64,000 nt of DNA, from assembly GCF_048128805.1 (NCBI RefSeq), contig NC_136010.1:20983480-21047479 (forward strand), read 5' to 3'. The notes under the pieces were generated by a model, which saw nothing but the letters and a program-made list of their open reading frames with translations, had not been told where the DNA came from and did not search any database. Source of the DNA: Centroberyx gerrardi (lineage: Eukaryota; Chordata; Actinopteri; Beryciformes; Berycidae). The first letter of the stretch is position 1. Each line of letters opens with the position of its first letter. Positions 49,601-63,284 of the stretch are shown piece by piece. A program made the translations under genes and the position numbers.

Positions 49601-52600
49601 CTATAGTCTGTATAATTTGCCCGCCTCGCATGATATTGAACTCTCCTTTCATGATGTCAGGGGTTTTAAAGGGTCCTGCTTATTTAACGTGGTGCAATTG
49701 CTTAATGAACTCGTCTGACAGAGAGTGAAAAAACAAATAATAATAAACAGTCCTTTGTCATTACATCTGAAATCTGCAAGTAAAATAAACTGTCTGGACA
49801 ATATTCCCTTTGCAGCCCCCTTTAAGCGCCAGAAGTTCTGTTTTCACACAACAGACATAGAGGGCCTGTTTTATTTGGATTTTGTTTCATTTCTAATAGC
49901 TTCAGATTGATGCCAGATTTATAGAAATCCCTTAATCTTGCCTGATTCTTATCATGTGCTGGTCATGTTGCTTTGATTCACATTGGAGTCTTGAAACCAT
50001 AATTTCACCGTTATGGCCATTCTGAGCTTTACAGTACATGGATCAAGTGTGGATTCTAGCAAAGACAGCTAGTGCTGATTAGTCAAAATAAGATGGTCTG
50101 TTTATTTTGTTTTATTGCACTGGACGATGCTAGTTCCAGACTCTTTATGTGATGCATATCAGTGTGCAATGAGATTTCTCTCAAAAAATCACAAGAAAAC
50201 AGTGCTGAAGTAGTTGAGGTTACAATTTCTTATGCAGCAGTCAGATCACTGATAAATGCCATCATTGTTTGGCTTTTACTACTTATCCTTTTAGAATTTA
50301 CATGATGCATTTTACCTTTTGGGTAAAGGATAGATGAAACCACTGTTTTGCACTTTCTGTAATTACCCTGTAACCCTGTTAGTATTACCTTTCAAATTTC
50401 TTATTTGAAATTTAAGTATTTGTAATATAACCTCCCAGGATGGAGGAACAAAGTACTTACATAATAAAGTACTCCAAGAGAAGTAAAATGAACCATCTAT
50501 GTACTTATGTGGCATAGAAGAGAACCACAAATGAATCACATAAAATGCAAAGGAGCCCAGAGTAAAACCATGGGGTGTACCTGTACCTGATATGGAACTG
50601 GATCCAGAGTGCTTTTCAACAGCTCATTTTACCTACCACAGGGAAAATGAGCACCCACTCCAATTTCAAAGCTATAATTTGTACACAAAACAGATGTGAC
50701 ACAGCAATCAAAGTTTCTTTCAGCTTATTGACTTCTTTTTTTTATATATCAAAAGGAAGCCAAGATTGTCTCTGGTGATTTCTTAAGCATAAACATAAAT
50801 TTAATCACTTTCTCTCACATATGCACATAATGAATGCATACACACATTTGCCTGTTAAGCCTGTTTAGACAACAATGAAGTTATCAGAAACAAAACAAAG
50901 CATCAGTCTTCGGCATACTTTAAGCCGCATACTCAAATATATCATTTTTTAATAACTGTATTTCATATCGGAACACAACAATTCCAATTGATGTTCCTCT
51001 GAAAATGGCTTCAACAACTGTCAGCATTTGTTGAACTAATAGCAGCGTACTCATAGTGTGATAGAGTAATTATGTTTTGCACATGGTGCTTGCCAATTGA
51101 GTAATAACACAGTGAGAAGAAAACAGAGTCAACATTGCATGCCTAACTGTATTTAGCTCTTCGGCGATAAATCCTCAAGGCAGTCTGTGTCTGTGAAGTG
51201 CAGCGGTGGGGAACACGGGGGTGGATGCATGACGACTGGGATGCACGCAGGTTACCAGGATCCCCTCATCTTACATGGCCTGGGGATCCCTGCCTCCCAG
51301 GATGGGATAGGCCCAGTGTTAGCCCCATCCGCCCATGCATGGATGACTGCACAGGGAGTAGTACAGGGATATAAAAACAAGGGATTATGGAAGGCTCTCC
51401 ATCATCCTGTCCAACCTTAAACCTGCCTGTGAGCACAGTGATATTCTGTATCACCAACTAAAGTTTCACGTTGCGCTATGTTGTACATTGCATGGACAGT
51501 TTGTATGGATAGACAGAACAACCAGATAACACGGTTATGAAAATAAGACGGCTCCACTCCTACATCTGGAAAATTCAGGAGCTGCCCTGCAACGGAGTAG
51601 AGTTTCAGTATCAGTTGCAGCCCCAGAGACAAGTTTTAACAGTTGTGTTTGTGTTTTTGGTGGCATGCTGCCTCAGGGAAATATTTCCCCATTTTATTGC
51701 CTCAAATAAATTCAACCTAATTTTCCCAAACTACATAACAAACATACTTAAAGCAATGCATGTAAAAGGTTTATTCATCCAGACCCAAGCCGCTCTTTTC
51801 CGGGTAATGTGATCTCTTGAGCTTTTGCTTCTGGGACTGATCAACACTGATTCACTAATTGATTCAAATGTTATGCAACACTCAAGAACTGTATACTACA
51901 ACATAATTATACAAGAAAAACTTTAATCTCGTGCCATGGTTAGGAGGCAAGTTTCATCCCATTCTTAAGATTTCAACCTTGATAGTATGCCTTGATAGAG
52001 TGCCATGATTTAGAGCTCCATTAATGAGGAAAAACACTGTCATGAGGACTTAAAATTTAGAGTACCTTCAGACACATTCTCCTCGTCGGTGCTGGAATGG
52101 CGTGCGCTCACACCTGCTGACAGACAAGGCCGTTTTGAGGCACTCACACATCACCAGCGATCAAAGCCAGAGACCTGGTGTTCTTCATCAACTCTCAGAC
52201 TGATACCTGGACCCGCTCCCTCCCCACTTTGTTCATGAGCTGTACGTGCTGATACAGAGCTATGCGAGGGAATCCATAGTTTACTTTGCGCCACAGTCAA
52301 TAGCAGCGAGTGAGAGATTGAACTCTACTGACAGGTTTTCCCGTGTCGTCAGGCAATATGGTTTTTATGTCTGCATGTGTGGACTCCAACGCGGGCCTTT
52401 GATGTTCTCTGTAGAGGTAGAGACTCACCTGGATACAATGAATCACAATTTCTTGGCAAGTTGTGTGAGCCACCAGCTATCACTATAGTGCATGTTATGC
52501 TCTGGTAGCACAAATGCCTAAAATGAGCGCTGTAGAACAAAACCTGCATAATAGAGAGACTTCAGCATTCTTTAAGCTGATGATTAAATTATTTATATAG

Positions 52601-55600
52601 TGATTTGCTGTTATTTTGTAGCCTAGAAATGAAGGTAATAATTACCTTGGTCATAGCCTTACTTCCTAGAGCACAGAAAATCCTTGAGGGCATGGTTTTA
52701 ATGGTTTAATTACAATGGCGTGTGTTAAAGAGGATAACAAGCCCAGAGTATGGCTGATTTCCTGGCAATGATATGCTGTCTTTTTTTATTATTATGTAGG
52801 GAATAGCTAAGATGTATAATTATAAGTCACATGTGTGGGCCAACTTGTGCTGCTTAATATCTTTGAAAAAGCAGACAATGATCTATGACATAAACACAAG
52901 ACGAAATGCGAAGCTCTGACTTTCCTGGGATTAGTGGCCGCAGCACTGAAGCCTTTGTTTCTCACTGGCTGTCAGTGTTGGGCGGGTATCGTTTGGATCA
53001 TGCAGAGCTGTCTAAGAGTATTTTGTGGCGATGATTCACGCCGTTATTTGACAGACACTTTCACAATTAATCCCAGTGGAAATATACTCAAATTGCCACA
53101 GGCATGGAATACTGGTGCAACCCCCCCACCTCCCCACCTCCCCAACCCCCAGTCACAAACGTGTTAATATTTGTTAAAGCTTCCAGAACAGGTATGCTAA
53201 TGAATAATACTGTCAGGCAGAATTTTGCATGGCAAGGGGAAAAAGCACTTTTATCCAGTAGCCTCCCGGTTTTGTGGAAACGGTATTGAGTACTGTAAGA
53301 GTATCCTCGTCCTGACAAAATCAGTCTCGCTTTTATCTGTTTCCAAGCCTCAAAATCACAACAAAAACACAGAAAGATCCAACATGCAGCAGGCACTGCG
53401 CCTGTTAAGTTGTTTATTTTGTCTGCTGTCAGAGAGAGAAGAGAGAAAGCCAGGGAGAGAGAAAGAGAGAGAGAGAGAGAGAGACTGGGCTGCAAACCCA
53501 AACTATGAAACTTTTTTTTTTTTTTTTATTCCAGCATATTGAAAAGACAAACAAGGAGTTACTTTGTTGCGGTGGAACAAGAGGCGAGTCTTTAACAGTG
53601 AAGAAAGGGGCATGTTGGTTTTGCAGATAAGTGATCCGTGTCCTGCTGCCAAACCTAAACAAATTCCATTTCAGACAGCTCACCTCCATGGCTCGTCTTT
53701 ATCTCCTCTTCTATCTCAACCACAGTCACTTGACGTTTGGGGAAGGGCGAGGGTAAGATCCGCAGTAATTGGAATTCATACAGCTTCACATTTGACCAAA
53801 ATGAAAGTACGCCAGTTGGAGCGCTGTGCATATAAAGGTCTGTTCCAGAGGTCTGCTTGTAGTGTATAAGTTCAGCATTAGTTATCTCCCTAACGCATCC
53901 CACTCTCCTATACAGTAATTCATTATAGCCGAGTTATTTCAGATAAGGAGAACACGCATGCACAAGGTTAGGAAATAGACTAACAACCCTAAATCATAAC
54001 ACTCCTTGTTGACATTCATGGTATACACACACACACATTTGCTATCTCATTTATTAATATTTCAATCATTACATTACTCACACACTGCAGTGTTGATTTG
54101 AAAAAGAAAAAAAATGCTGGTATGTGTTTTTGGTATGGGAGAAAGTGTTGGCCATTTTGACATGTTGTTGTAGACTAATTGAGGTCTGCAATCCACAGAA
54201 TCTACATCACACGCACATGGACAGACTCATTTTTCACCAGGCTGCTCATGGAAATTTTCATGTGTTGAAAAAAAAATCACTTGAGAAGGTTTGTTTATAT
54301 TCGTCCAAGCCTATTGGGCAAATAAGAACTGACGTGGCACCTGAGTGAATTATCTGGAATGAAAAAATAAGCATAAAGTGAACCGTTTGGAGAGGAATGG
54401 TGACTGAACATAGTTGGTAATTTGACTTTAGAAAAAAAGCCTTATTCCTCCTCAGGGAGTTGCAGCAGACCGGGCAGGAGAGAAAGAAAGAAAGAGGTTT
54501 CCCCGTGTGACCTTCCTTGATGTCTGGCACCATTTAATAGTATCTTAGGGCAAGATTTTCCAATGATGGCTTATAAGAAGAAATTCTGACTCACTGGATT
54601 TAGTTACTTTGGTACAATACTTTGCATTATGTCCCATTGGGCAAAATGATTTCAAACTAAAATATCTGATGAACCTTCCAATTAGCACTCTTTCAAAGAG
54701 TCATTGTAATTGATTTTAGAGATAGCAGGTCTGTATGTGAAGCTTGCCATCTCTTTCAAATCATTACTGAGCATGCTGTAAATTTCCTTAATATCCTCTA
54801 TTACTCCAAATTAGTTATTGGTTAATATCTATGATGCACTAAACATTTCCAGCTTGACTTTACATTGGATAATGTTTTTTCTGTGTCGTCTTTTCTGCCA
54901 CAGGTTGCTGACAACCAGAGAGTGGACCCACTGGGATCATGGATGGACTTTGTCAAACGACCCGTCGGCAACTTCCCTGGAAAGTGTCGCAAACGGAAAC
55001 GACCCCTGGTAAAAACAGTCTATGGACTGTGTCTTGTGCAGTTTTTTAAACGATCATACTTTTAATGGTGATCATGATGATTATTACATTAGTCTGGCCA
55101 GCAATTGACATACATAAAGACAAAATTGCATATTAATTTCCAAGCCAAGTTTGGATGCAGGTTTTTTGTGTCATGTCTTTGCTAGCCACAGACCATCCAT
55201 TACAGTGCATCAACATTTTGTCCATCTCTCTTCCACTAGCCGGGCCCGCCTGGTCCCCCAGGTCCTCCTGGACCACAGGGACCTCCTGGTTCTCCTGGGG
55301 CAGAAGTGACTCAGGAAGTTCTTCTGCAGGAGTTCAAAGAAATGATAAAAGGTACCTAAACAGGCTGATTTCCAGTCCCACAACAGTCATGCTACAGTTC
55401 CTCTTGAGGTTCTTTCATTAGTGTTACAAAGATAACCTTTCAAACTCCATTTCAAACATCAGGTGATGCACATGAATATGTCCACTTTGCTAATATATGG
55501 TATTGACCTTAAGTCAGCGACAATAGACATGGTAGGGCCTACAATGTGATGACGTGGGTGTGTTTCCGTTAGAGGCTACAGAGAGGAGAGCAGCAGCACT

Positions 55601-58418
55601 GGACAGACAAACCAGCCCCAGCCAGCTGCCTATGGCCCTCCTCACCCTGGAGGGGATGACCTCCTACCGGCGGATAGAGGAGGCTTTCCACTGCAAGCTG
55701 AAGGGACCTGTGGTGGTCGACAAGAAGACTCTGGTGGAGCTCCAGAACTTTCAGACAGTATGTTTGTTTGAAACCACGGAAATGTTTATGAACTGGTTCA
55801 GCTTTGCTCTTAGCGCACGGCTGAAAAAGTAAAGGTTTGGCTAATCCTCTCTACATGGTTACCTGCTTTGTTTCTGACCCATTTGCTTGTCTCTCTTAAC
55901 CGTGTTTGAAAGAACAAGGGTTTAGTAATCTTCGCTTAGTTTGCATGGGGAGAATTATGAGAGGATCATCCCGTCACTGGTAACTGGCACTGGCAAAGCA
56001 GTGCCACTCTGGGGCTTAGACTGGCTCTTTGGTCAAAAATATCTACTTTTTCAATTCTCCACATCACTCTCTGGGCGGCATACAAAAGGCACTCTGTCTG
56101 TGACTTGGAATAAAGTGTGGAGAGGACAGAAATAGACACTGTTTGAAACAGCATGCTGTAGTGGAAGAACTATGCCCAGTTGGGACGGGCTGACAAGGCA
56201 GGAGGAAGGCTTAAGCTTAGCCGTACGCCAGTTTAATATGCTAATACGGGTACAGCACTCTGTTATTGAAGTTTTTTACTGTGCAGGATATTTTAAATGC
56301 TTATTCAGAGAGTCAGCAGTAAAGAGGCAGACAGGAGAGGGGAGACACAAAGGAGGAAGGGGGTTTAAAATTTGAAATTGAATCAAGGTCTTCCAGCCAT
56401 AGCATCCGCCCTGCTGAAGAGTCCTTGAGCAAGACCCTGAATCCCCACCAGCTCTGGGGTAGGGGTGCTGCTCTGTAGCTGAATCTGCCCTTTGACCTGC
56501 CTGTGGAGGGATTTCCCTTTAGGGATCAATACATTATCACCAAAAAAATCTAACCATGCCATTTCTGCCATTTCTCTGTACTTCCAGCCTCCAGCTAAAG
56601 GAGCCTTCCTCCGGGGGTCGGGAATGGACCAATCTACCGGGAGATTCACCGCTCCCATCACAGGGATCTACCAGTTCTCTGCCAACGTCCACATTGGTAA
56701 ATAACAGTAACGGTCCTATATGGGATATGGTCTATAACAAGGCCTTAGAGTACATTCCTGACTGTACATTATGATGTGTTACTGATTAAAGGTGTGGATT
56801 ATTATTATGGGACTATTTTAAATGAGAGCTACACTTAACCCCGTGTCAAGAGGTGATTGTGACTAGTTTTGTGGGGTTTTCACAGACCACAACGAGGTGA
56901 AGAGGAGCAAGAGTCAGCTCAAGGCCCGGGACAATGTTCGGGTACTGATCTGCATCGAGTCCCTGTGCCACAGATACACGTGAGTATGCCGAGGCTGTTA
57001 AACACTCTGGAGGTCAATCTCTACAGAAGTCGTCCCATGAATCCAAATCAAGCACACCCAATCTAGCATTCTTTGTCACCTTAGTAAATTAAAACCATGT
57101 GGGTCTCATCTGTTATGGCTAAAACACATGTGGTCAGAAATACCCTCACTTACCACTGATGGAAGTTAATAGAATTCATCTTGAGAACTAATTAATGCAA
57201 CTAGAAGCCAGACATTCTCCATACTTTGCATTGTTGACATTCTGTCGTGACGGTTTGTTTACTTCTACCATGTGACGGAGATAGTTTATTGGTGTTTAAT
57301 GCTACCTCAACTTTCACCAGAATTTATGAGCTGTTAAAGGTGTTGTCTGTTATAGTTTGAGTGGAACCAGTTTGGCATTTCCTGTATAAAAGTGGAGCAG
57401 GTCTTTAAAGGAAATGTCCTTTCACTCGGGGCTCTCGTCCCTGTCGCCTAACTAATCTTTATAGACTCACCTTTGACACCTCAGGCAGCCTGTTGTGTCC
57501 GACAGCACAGCAATGAAATACCCTTGTTTGGGATGTGGGAGGCAGATAATGAACAAGGATCTGACACGGTGGTTCTACATGGCAGATATTGCAAATCCAG
57601 TTGGAAATGGTTATGAGTTCTTTCCAATATTTCAAAATTTCTATTTACATAAAGTCAGCGAAAATTGTTGAAATGAATTGCTCCCTAAACTCTCCCCCGG
57701 ACTGTGCAGAGCTCAACAGCCTCCCTCCTAGCATGGTACAATGAGAGGAACGTATAAATAATATTATTATGATGGGTTACCTAACCCAAAAGAGTGCTTG
57801 GCTTTTGCTTTTCTAGCCAAAGCTCCAGCCAGTCTCGCCCTCCCACGCATGAAAATGCAGAGAATGTGAAATGAGGCTCATTGCGATGGCAGTTAGAGTG
57901 AAGACAAACATGATTGATTTGCCATAAAAATGTAGCATTTTCCACTTAACAGGAGCCAGTACTCTCACTGTGCGGTTGCAGCCTGTAACCACAGTCTATG
58001 CAGACTTTAGGCCCAATAACACTCAATTCTTAATATAAGGCATTTTGCATGTTAATTTAACCAAGTCTCATGGAAAGCTAATTTGACATGAATTGCCGAA
58101 AACGAGTTTCATAATGTTTATTTAGCTGTTTTCTTTAAATTTGATTGCAGGTCGCTGGAGATGATTGTTGGATTGGAAAGTAACAGCAAGATATTCACTG
58201 TCAGTGTGCAAGGGCTGCTGGAGCTACAGGTAAGTATCGCATACACACACACACACACACGCACTCACACAATATTTGTACAATATTTATGCATAAATGT
58301 CGTCCATTTTTCTCCGCAGGCTGGGCAGTACACGTCCATATTTGTGGATAATGCGGCCGGAGCGTCCATCACAATACAGAACGGTTCTGATTTTATGGGC
58401 ATGCTGCTCGGGGTATAG
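46690..58418 (+). CDS. c1qtnf12: C1QTNF12 (adipolin / FAM132A), secreted C1q/TNF-related hormone
   Basis: Secreted adipokine-type protein; mammalian adipolin improves insulin action. Coding exons: 46690-46869, 54904-55008, 55240-55351, 55573-55757, 56588-56696, 56886-56979, 58151-58229, 58320-58418. Phases agree and give 320 residues (human 302). Signal peptide at about residues 1-27 ([17 protein letters not shown]), N-glycosylation site at Asn46 (NATL), conserved segment SWMDFVKRP, then a basic furin-type site [10 protein letters not shown] short collagen-like run [15 protein letters not shown] leads to [13 protein letters not shown], the segment AFHCKLKGP, and the C1q-like domain from about residue 195 ([46 protein letters not shown], ending GMLLGV). 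The ESLC, GLESNS and QAGQY details fit adipolin better than erythroferrone (FAM132B), and the neighbouring SDF4 supports this. Intron 1 is 8 kb. Confidence 0.95.
47541..47600 (+). mobile_element. LINE/SINE tail fragment in C1QTNF12 intron 1
   Basis: GAACTTTATTGATCCCTGAG followed by AGGAAATTGGGG is the familiar 3' tail of L2-related fish retroelements. Only this short tail is recognisable. Confidence 0.55.
53431..53484. repeat. GA-rich microsatellite in C1QTNF12 intron 1
   Basis: Imperfect AGAGAG-type run, followed 27 bases later by a run of 16 Ts. Confidence 0.85.
56385..56545 (+). mobile_element. SINE-like fragment with L2-type tail in C1QTNF12 intron 4
   Basis: GAGTCCTTGAGCAAGACCCT and nearby sequence resemble the conserved central part of fish V-SINE/L2-derived elements. 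It ends in TTTAGGGATCAATA, an L2-like 3' tail. It lies about 45 bases before exon 56588-56696. A tRNA-like head is not clear. Confidence 0.5.
58241..58270. repeat. (CA)n microsatellite in C1QTNF12 intron 7
   Basis: About ten CA units just after the donor at 58230, in a 90-base intron between the last two coding exons. Confidence 0.85.
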
Positions 58419-59520
58419 CCTCACACCCCGCCCCGTGAACAGGGCGTCAGCCAAGTCATCCGTTTGTGCTATTTTTTTCAATGGACTACTTATGAGCACT
58501 ATCATACAGTAAAAATCCATGGGGGAGATTTGAAGGAGTCTAGCTTCAGAGAAAGAAAGTAAGGTTGCCACTGGACTTTACTACTTGGCAAACGGTGAAA
58601 GGACAGTGTGGAAAAACTCAAGGACTGAGTTTGTCTTTCACAATGCACTGCCACTTCCCCGGGGAACTTTGTTGCTTTGTTGCTGCTTACACCAGCAGAA
58701 TAACCTGACGAATAAAACAGTGAATATGTCTGTTACATTGTCATGATTGTTGAAAATGTCATTGCAACAATCTTAACAGTACACCAAATGTCAATGTTTT
58801 GTGTTATGTCCTCTGAATAGATGTTGGAAGAGCTGGTGAACATGAAATAGTAGAAATCTGTATGTATACTGATATGTCGATGTATTTTGTCTACATGATC
58901 TATTGTGTACAACACTCTTGAAACATAGTTATTTTTCTTATGAATTCAATCTCACATTTATATACATTATGTATGGTACATAGACTCTGTGAGTACACTG
59001 GACAATGGAAATATGCTCAATAGACATAATAAGGCCCTACAAGATCTTGGAATGATGGAGTGATGTCTCATATATGTAATTACACCTTTTGTAACATAGC
59101 TATCACTGTATTATTACAGTTTGTGTCAAAAGAAATCCAGATAAGCTCTTTGACTGTAAGGGAGCTGAGAAGGATTTTTTGCTAAGATTTTTTACAGTGC
59201 CGTTTGTGTTATCATTATTATCTGTTTATTTTTGCTGTATTTTTATTACTCTTCTTGGCATATAGTTGTCTGTAATTTATGATAACTGATACTCCATTAA
59301 CATTGGAAAGTCATTAAAAAAGCATTGAAATTTGATATGGTATTTATGTTTGAAATGTATCCACACATTTTGTAGCAAATGTATCAATCCCAACTTGATT
59401 TTGAATCACATGGACTCTTGAAACCACAGATTGGATTGCAAGAATAACATTATATCTTTTTACTATTTTTTATTATCGACCATGATATACTGTAATTTGA
59501 AATTAAACTATTCTAAAAAA
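58419..59520 (+). other. c1qtnf12: C1QTNF12 3' UTR
   Basis: Non-coding, AT-rich. AATAAA at 58711-58716 would give a 300-base UTR; ATTAAA at 59502-59507 would give 1.1 kb. Another AATAAA at 60092-60097 is less likely. Confidence 0.55.
58711..58716 (+). terminator. Proximal C1QTNF12 poly(A) signal
   Basis: AATAAA in GACGAATAAAACAGTG, about 290 bases after the stop codon and followed by a T/G-rich segment. Confidence 0.55.
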
Positions 59521-62500
59521 GTTGCCATGATGTGTTCTCCACTCAATAAGTCCTGATATTGAGGTGAGGTTTTCTGTCATTGTAACATCTTGTTTCATAC
59601 CATAACATAATATAATCATTGGCTCAGTGGAGGGGGACTATCAATATCTAAATTCTCTTGTGTTGCTCTTAAGATTTTCTTTTCTTCAAATACATTGTGT
59701 GCTTATGAAAGCATCTTCTGGAATGCAACAAAAGTTTGCATTTCCCTGTAGTGTCATTTGCACTGTAAATTACCCAAAATACCTCAAATACCTTTGCAAA
59801 CAGTGGCAGACGGCCAAATGAATTGCTGCGGTTACCTACCAACATGTAAAATATTATTAAGACACCTTGGTGTTTGAAATGAAATATTCTGCATGTCATT
59901 TATAATCTTGTGTCCAGGGAACAACAAATCTAAGGGTTATTACCTTTTCCAGACTGCTATTCCGCAATTTTCCACTTTTGTTTATACTGAATAACTGTGT
60001 TTCACTACAATACACTGAAGCTGGGGCAAGTGGGACCTCATGGTTGCTATTTGGTGATTTTGAAATATTGATACTTGAGAAAGAGATTTTAAATAAAGGA
60101 TTTGTATAAGTTTTGCTCTTAGATTAGTTTTTAGGAACACAGGCCACTTCTAGTCTCAGCTTATAAACATAGTGTACAGTACTATACACAAAGATAGACT
60201 GGGAAAAAAAAAAGAAATACAGTGTAATCTTCGATAATAGTATTACTTGGGTGGTCTGTATTATATCACAAGGCACAAATAAGAAGGTTTTAGACTTTAT
60301 GGCACGAACGCTTGTCCAGCCACTTGAATGAGCTTGTTAGCATCAATGCATGAACGCCTTATTAAAGAGGCTTCTCATGGAGGCATTGCTGAGATGCCAA
60401 GTGTCACATACTGTACCCAAGGACCAACCACAAGAACTTAGCACCCACGTGCTACTGAGCTCTACCTAGCACACATTTCAGACACGAATCGGCTGCTCGC
60501 TGAAAAGTACACAGAGAAATTGAAAAACTCTCATATTACGTTTTTACTTTTAAATGAATTGCTCTACATTTTCAGGTACTAGCCTATATATATTGTTATT
60601 TCCTCTGAGCTTTATTTCCACATTGACTGTGTCCCAAGAGAGATGTTTTTCAAATGCCAAAATGAAAAGAAAGCCCTTGATGATAATTCTATCTAGCTCA
60701 GCCAGAATTCATGAGGTATATTAGGTGACTGGTCATTGCTGAAGCATATTCACTCTGCTTTTTACCAAAGCTGTCATCAGTCAACATGTGAAACACTATA
60801 GGGATGACAGAACTGTAATGTTTCACATAATATCTGTCTCCTCATTGCTCAAGAATCAAGAGAATGGCACACACTTGTGAGTTTTGATTGTCTTATGTTT
60901 TTTTTTTTTTCTCGAAACGTGTTTAATGACAGCTATGTGAGCATGCCGTAACGCATTCGCTGCCCTGCCGCGGAACACACGGAGCCTGCCAAAGTGGTTG
61001 CGAAACCGCCCTGCGCCACGACTCTGACAGGAATTTCCCATCGCCCCATTATCAGCATCAGACAAGCTGAGTGATTGCAATTACATCTGCCCAAATGCTA
61101 AGAGCAACTGCTTTTTCTCTTTTCCTTCAGAGAAGTGAGGTATTATGAATGGCCCCATTGTGAATCTATGAGGTTTCTGTCTGCCCTGAGTTGTGTAAAC
61201 CAACATAGTTGGGCTGTATAGCTTTAATGAGGCCTTAATTATCAGATTCCTGTACCTTAGTGACTGACTTGGCGGGTGACGGCTTTAAGCAAAGCCTCCC
61301 ATATACAGCCATCCTTGAGACAAAGGACCAAGACAAAGTGACACTCCACAAACACCACACTTTTAACAAAACCTGTGGCACACAACACACTTCGTTTACA
61401 AACTCCAAAATTCATATGTATTGGGGAAATCAATCCAGTACGGTTTTTACTATCAAAAGTGCTTCTATCAACTCAAAACACACACAATGAAACATGGTTA
61501 TAAAAGGTGACCATAGTTGGAATCCAGAGATTAAGCGGACGTGACATTTTGGATCGGCGCCGGCCACCGGCCCAGACCCCGAGCATTCTGTATTTCTTCT
61601 CTGTTTGTCAGCACTTCCAAACATGGCTACCTGCAGAGCGCAGAGGAGAACAGACAGAGAGGCTCTCTCCCTTAGAGATGCCAGGCTCCTGTATATTATG
61701 TTTTCAGCATGCTTTAGATTTTTTCACGGGAACCTAAGTTACTCCAAACAGATCCACACAGTCCAAGTCCTGCTGATACCAAGGCTGCCCTAAACAAACC
61801 TGTTGCTATGATACCGTTCCAGTCCTCTCTGTCTTTCTAGGCAATGAGAAGATATACGAGTAATGCAACAGAGAGCAACATATGAAATGCCAGTTTTCAC
61901 AGTGATATATAACAGTTTAATCCTCTCTCTTTTTCACCTGCTCTGGCTTTCTGTCTTTTCCACCATTTGTTCTAAACTAGTGGAATTTTGACAGTGCCTT
62001 CCCTGCATGTGTCAGCGTACAATACGCACCTCAGTGGAGCTTCACAAAGAGACGCTTGTCAGAAAGAGACTGTCTACCTGCCCATAGAAATAATAGTTGA
62101 GGTTCTGCCAGTGTTGCTGTGTGATTCACATAGTTTTTCATTGTTCAGTCAGCCCCCATCTCCTCGATTTGACAATGGGTGGTGAATTAAAAGTGGCAGA
62201 TTTTAATCCATGTTTATTGGTTACTGGAGTTTTTTTTACCCATACAAGATTTGTTGTTTGGCTCAGCTGGAGAAGAAACAGGAGTATTGCTCATTTCTCG
62301 CAGTGTGTTAAACCTGCAGAAAATTATCCCATAATACACCTCTGCAAATTGAGTGTCACGACCACTTTTCTGCAACCAGCACAAATTGAATGTGTCGCAT
62401 CTTCCTCTGAATAATCTCGCGTTAATGATATCTGGGTATGGTTTCGGGATCAGATGGCAGCTATGTAAGCATTTTCAACAATTTTGTTCTCAAATTGCTG

Positions 62501-62733
62501 CTGTCAGGTGCATTTGAGGCTTCCCTCATTCATGCATGGCTCCTCAAATTGTGTTTCATGTCTGTGTCACGTCTGCATCACTTCATCTCCGTACCTTTCC
62601 AGAGTCATTCAGCAACCTCTGGTGCAATTACACAAAAGTTGTACGAGGACACAGAACACATAAGGAGATGTTATAACAAAAGCAGCACAACCAAATTCCC
62701 CACTGCTCAGTTTCCCAACATCCACGCACAAAC

Positions 62734-62777
62734 CCACACACACACACACACACACACACACGGGCACACACACACAC
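62734..62777. repeat. (CA)n microsatellite
   Basis: Long CA run interrupted once by CGGG in the gene-free flank; it creates a false 146-codon open frame. Confidence 0.9.
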
Positions 62778-63252
62778 TTCTCTCACGGCATGGGCAGGCA
62801 GCAGGAGAGACTCTTGCAGTTGGAGTGGAGACGGTGGGTTGTAATGACACAGTATCTTTCAGAGCGCCGTTCCCATAATTATGCTCTGTCTGACGTGGAT
62901 CTGTCATTGGCATTGATTGTTTGTCCTGATGCCCACCTCCTTGGGGAGAAAAGAAGAGGAAGGGGGGGGTTGGGGCGGGGGGGGGTGGTTAGATGTTTGG
63001 ATTCCCCCGGAGTTGGACAGGTTGCCTTCAGGAGCCCATGGGAGGCCCAAACTGGAGCCATTGGTGAGATTGGTATCGTGTTAATGGCTCCGCAGACTCC
63101 AAGATACATAGCAGCAAAACCATAAGAGGCACTGGAATGTGGATTCCCTTGAATCATTGTCATAATTAGGGACAATTGCACACGCAGACCTGAGACTTTC
63201 AGACCTATTGTGCTCATTTGGAACCTGTCTTTTTCTCATGTCTCGCTGCTTT

Positions 63253-63284
63253 GTCTGTGTGTGCATGTGTGTGTGTGTGTGTGT
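63253..63284. repeat. (GT)n microsatellite
   Basis: About fifteen GT units with one GCAT interruption, in the gene-free flank. Confidence 0.9.

Larger units (their letters stand above)
46870..54903 (+). other. c1qtnf12: C1QTNF12 intron 1 (8 kb)
   Basis: No coding exon was recognised. It contains an L2-type tail fragment (47541-47600), a GA-rich microsatellite (53431-53484) with a T16 run just after (53512-53527), and a short CA run near 54024. Large first introns often carry enhancers, but I cannot identify one from sequence alone. Confidence 0.6.

Noticed and set aside
46690..58418. Assignment of the C1q gene to erythroferrone (FAM132B)
   Set aside because: C1q-domain details ([24 protein letters not shown]) and the SDF4 neighbour fit adipolin; erythroferrone has different residues at these sites.
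62438..62878. 146-codon frame near a CA repeat
   Set aside because: Contains a (CA)n-encoded HTHT run and matches no family; treated as chance.
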